DNA from: an uncultured Mucilaginibacter sp.
GTDB lineage: Bacteria; Bacteroidota; Bacteroidia; Sphingobacteriales; Sphingobacteriaceae
Length of the DNA stretch: 7,492 nucleotides
Assembly (NCBI GenBank): GCA_903885865.1
Contig: CAISKH010000101.1
Location: 1-7,492, forward strand
Direction of reading: 5' to 3'
The notes beneath the pieces are model-generated. The model was not told the origin of the DNA. It saw only the letters and a list, made by a program, of their open reading frames with translations, and did not search any database. Positions 6,243 to 7,492 of this stretch are shown one piece after another (position 1 is the first letter of the stretch; every line of letters starts with the position of its first letter). The position numbers and the translations under genes were made by a program.

Positions 6243-6898
6243 AGCGTTTTATGGAGCTTTGTGCCGATAATAATATACAGGTTGTTAACTGTACAACCCC
6301 GGCTAACTTTTTCCATGTGCTGCGCCGCCAGTTATACCGCGACTTCCGTAAACCGTTGATCATATTTACACCAAAAAGCTTGTTGCGTAACCCTAAATGT
6401 GTATCGCCCCTGGCTGATTTCACCGACAGTGTTTTCAAAGAAGTAATAGACGACCAATACGCAGATGCTAAAAAGGTTAAACGTGTACTGTTCTGTTCAG
6501 GCAAAATATATTATGACCTTGCAGACAAACAACAAACAGATGAGCGTAAGGATTTGGCCATTGTGCGTTTGGAACAATTATACCCAACGCCAGTGCAGCA
6601 ACTGGCAAAGATAAGGGCCAAATATAGTAAGGCCACCGAGTTTATTTGGGTACAGGAAGAACCCGAAAATATGGGTGCATGGCCATACCTGTACCGCAAA
6701 TCGCGCACAGAAGAGGCATTGAAATTTGATGTGATATCGCGCCCGGAAAGCAGCAGTACCGCTACCGGTTTTGCAAAACAGCACGCTGCCCAGCAATTGT
6801 ATATTATATCAAAAGCATTTGAATCGCCGGCAGGCAAAAAAACAAAAGAAGCAGTGACAAAAACAGTCGAAAAAATGGCGGTTGCCGGTGCGGATTGA
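6188..6898 (+). CDS. sucA: 2-oxoglutarate dehydrogenase E1, C-terminal part (frameshifted)
   Basis: The remainder of E1, read in the -1 frame relative to 4098-6242. From 6188 it encodes LLPHGYEGQGPEHSSAR, then IERFMELCADNNIQVVNCTTPANFFHVLRRQLYRDFRKP, PLIIFTPKSLLRNP, RVLFCSGKIYYDL, VRLEQLYPTP, WVQEEPENMGAWPYL and a closing RPESSSTATGFAKQHAAQQ. This is the complete transketolase-type C-terminal region. Joined to the first part with one restored base, the protein is 933 residues, the same length as E. coli SucA. PHGYEG carries an active-site histidine (H701 in the rebuilt protein), so the truncated upstream product should be inactive. The first in-frame ATG is at 6251, inside the conserved region, and has no initiation signals, so I do not believe this is an independent gene. 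The frame is closed upstream by TAA at 6173-6175. sucB follows after a 127-bp repeat-filled spacer. Confidence 0.93.
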   Translation: MLPHGYEGQGPEHSSARIERFMELCADNNIQVVNCTTPANFFHVLRRQLYRDFRKPLIIFTPKSLLRNPKCVSPLADFTDSVFKEVIDDQYADAKKVKRVLFCSGKIYYDLADKQQTDERKDLAIVRLEQLYPTPVQQLAKIRAKYSKATEFIWVQEEPENMGAWPYLYRKSRTEEALKFDVISRPESSSTATGFAKQHAAQQLYIISKAFESPAGKKTKEAVTKTVEKMAVAGAD

Positions 6899-6909
6899 TA
6901 ATGTTTTAC

Positions 6910-7016
6910 GTTGAACGTATTACGTTGTACGTTTTATTTTTTTAACAACACACGTATTGCGATGTACGTTTTTTTTTGAGATACCTACGTATAACGTTCA
7001 ACGTAATACGTACAAC
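6910..7016. repeat. ACGT-rich repeat cluster, two direct copies and one inverted, in the sucA-sucB spacer
   Basis: An 18-nt unit occurs three times: ACGTATTACGTTGTACGT (6915-6932, plus), ACGTATTGCGATGTACGT (6952-6969, plus, 2 mismatches to the first) and ACGTTCAACGTAATACGT (6994-7011), whose reverse complement differs from the first copy by one base. Both plus copies run into T tracts (T4AT7 and T9). The outer copies extend to a 23-nt inverted repeat, 6910-6932 against 6994-7016, with 21 of 23 complementary positions and a 61-nt loop. The first copy can also fold alone (AACGT-ATT-ACGTT, 6914-6926). The cluster fills almost the whole spacer, so the sucA-sucB mRNA would carry a long hairpin. 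It could be a small dispersed repeat, an attenuator or processing site setting the E1:E2 ratio, or a regulator-binding array; sequence alone does not decide. Confidence 0.75.
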
Positions 7017-7025
7017 CTAAAAAAC

Positions 7026-7492
7026 ATGAGTTTAGAAATCAAAGTTCCGCCGGTAGGCGAATCAATTACCGAAGTAACACTGGCAAGCTGGCTTAAAAAA
7101 GACGGCGACGCTGTTGAGATGGACGAAGCTCTGGCCGAACTGGAATCAGATAAAGCAACTTTTGAACTTACTGCCGAAAAGGCGGGCATATTAAAAAGAA
7201 TAGCAAAAGAAGGCGACGTATTACCTATTGGTGCAGTTGTTTGCAGTATTGAAGATGGCGGGGCCGCATCAGCTCCTGCCCCTAAAGCCGAAGCAGGCAT
7301 GCCAATAGCAGCAACCGCGCCTGTTGCGCCTGTTGCCGAAAAAGCAGCCAATTACGCATCGGGCACACCATCGCCTGCTGCCGCGAAGATATTAGCCGAA
7401 AAGGGCATTGAACCGAAAGCCGTAAGTGGCAGCGGGGTTAACGGGCGCATAACCAAGGAAGATGCTTTATCAATTGATAAAGTTTCTGAAAA
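7026..7492 (+). CDS. sucB: 2-oxoglutarate dehydrogenase E2, dihydrolipoyl succinyltransferase (partial, 3' end off window)
   Basis: The first 155 codons of the E2 core subunit, which accepts the succinyl group from E1 on a lipoyl lysine and transfers it to CoA. Residues 2-76 are one lipoyl domain: EIKVPPVGESITEVTLASWL at the N-terminus and the lipoylation site ELESDKATFEL, with K43 as the modified lysine. An Ala/Pro-rich swinging linker follows (about 78-112, with repeated APV/APK). Then comes the peripheral subunit-binding domain (about 115-148: SPAAAKILAEKGI, then VSGSGVNGRITKEDAL). The catalytic acyltransferase domain lies beyond the window. The VGES start and single lipoyl domain favour the 2-oxoglutarate enzyme over pyruvate dehydrogenase E2, and the preceding sucA agrees. 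The start ATG has an A-rich leader and no Shine-Dalgarno sequence. Cotranscription with sucA is likely, though the repeat spacer may modulate it. Confidence 0.95.
   Translation, partial: MSLEIKVPPVGESITEVTLASWLKKDGDAVEMDEALAELESDKATFELTAEKAGILKRIAKEGDVLPIGAVVCSIEDGGAASAPAPKAEAGMPIAATAPVAPVAEKAANYASGTPSPAAAKILAEKGIEPKAVSGSGVNGRITKEDALSIDKVSE

Noticed and set aside
6251..6898. Independent gene of 215 codons starting at ATG 6251
   Set aside because: Its first residues (MELCADNN...) are internal to the conserved E1 sequence and the homology continues upstream to 6188 in the same frame. It is the 3' part of a frameshifted sucA.
6998..7351. Antisense ORF of 117 codons opposite sucB
   Set aside because: Ala/Ser-rich translation produced by reading the complement of the well-supported E2 lipoyl domain and linker.

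Overview
The window looks like an ordinary chromosomal stretch from a Bacteroidota bacterium, most likely family Sphingobacteriaceae (Mucilaginibacter or Pedobacter type). This is an inference. It rests on protein sequences that resemble that family, starts without Shine-Dalgarno sequences behind A/T-rich leaders, and two perfect matches to the Bacteroidota -7 promoter motif TAnnTTTG. I see no mobile element, tRNA, rRNA, CRISPR array or defence system, and nothing I could honestly call an undescribed multi-gene system.

Layout. Bases 1-87 are a GC-rich, strongly structured intergenic element with two hairpins inside an outer stem. It abuts the stop codon of a minus-strand DinB/YfiT-type metal-dependent transferase (89-616). 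Divergent from that gene is an exported FAD-dependent oxidoreductase (703-2019) carrying a run of ten G inside its coding sequence. It converges on a small Dabb-domain gene (2016-2324, minus), and the two stop codons share the same TTAA. A DASH-type cryptochrome/photolyase (2467-3768) follows on the plus strand.

The 329-bp gap 3769-4097 is not empty. It holds a possible 33-residue single-helix membrane protein (3873-3974) and two candidate promoters at 3862-3869 and 4068-4075. A perfect dyad ends 4 nt upstream of each -7 box.

The right half is the 2-oxoglutarate dehydrogenase locus of the TCA cycle. E1 (sucA, 4098-6898) is broken by a one-base deletion near 6184-6186, so it reads as two overlapping frames (4098-6242 and 6188-6898). 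Restoring one T gives a standard 933-residue protein. After a 127-bp spacer filled with an ACGT-rich repeat in three copies (two direct, one inverted), the E2 gene (sucB, from 7026) begins and runs off the window. E1 decarboxylates 2-oxoglutarate and passes the succinyl group to the lipoyl lysine of E2, which transfers it to CoA.

The points most worth a second look are the sucA frameshift, the sucA-sucB repeat cluster, the G10 tract in the oxidoreductase, the small ORF with its dyad and promoter, and the structured element at the left edge.
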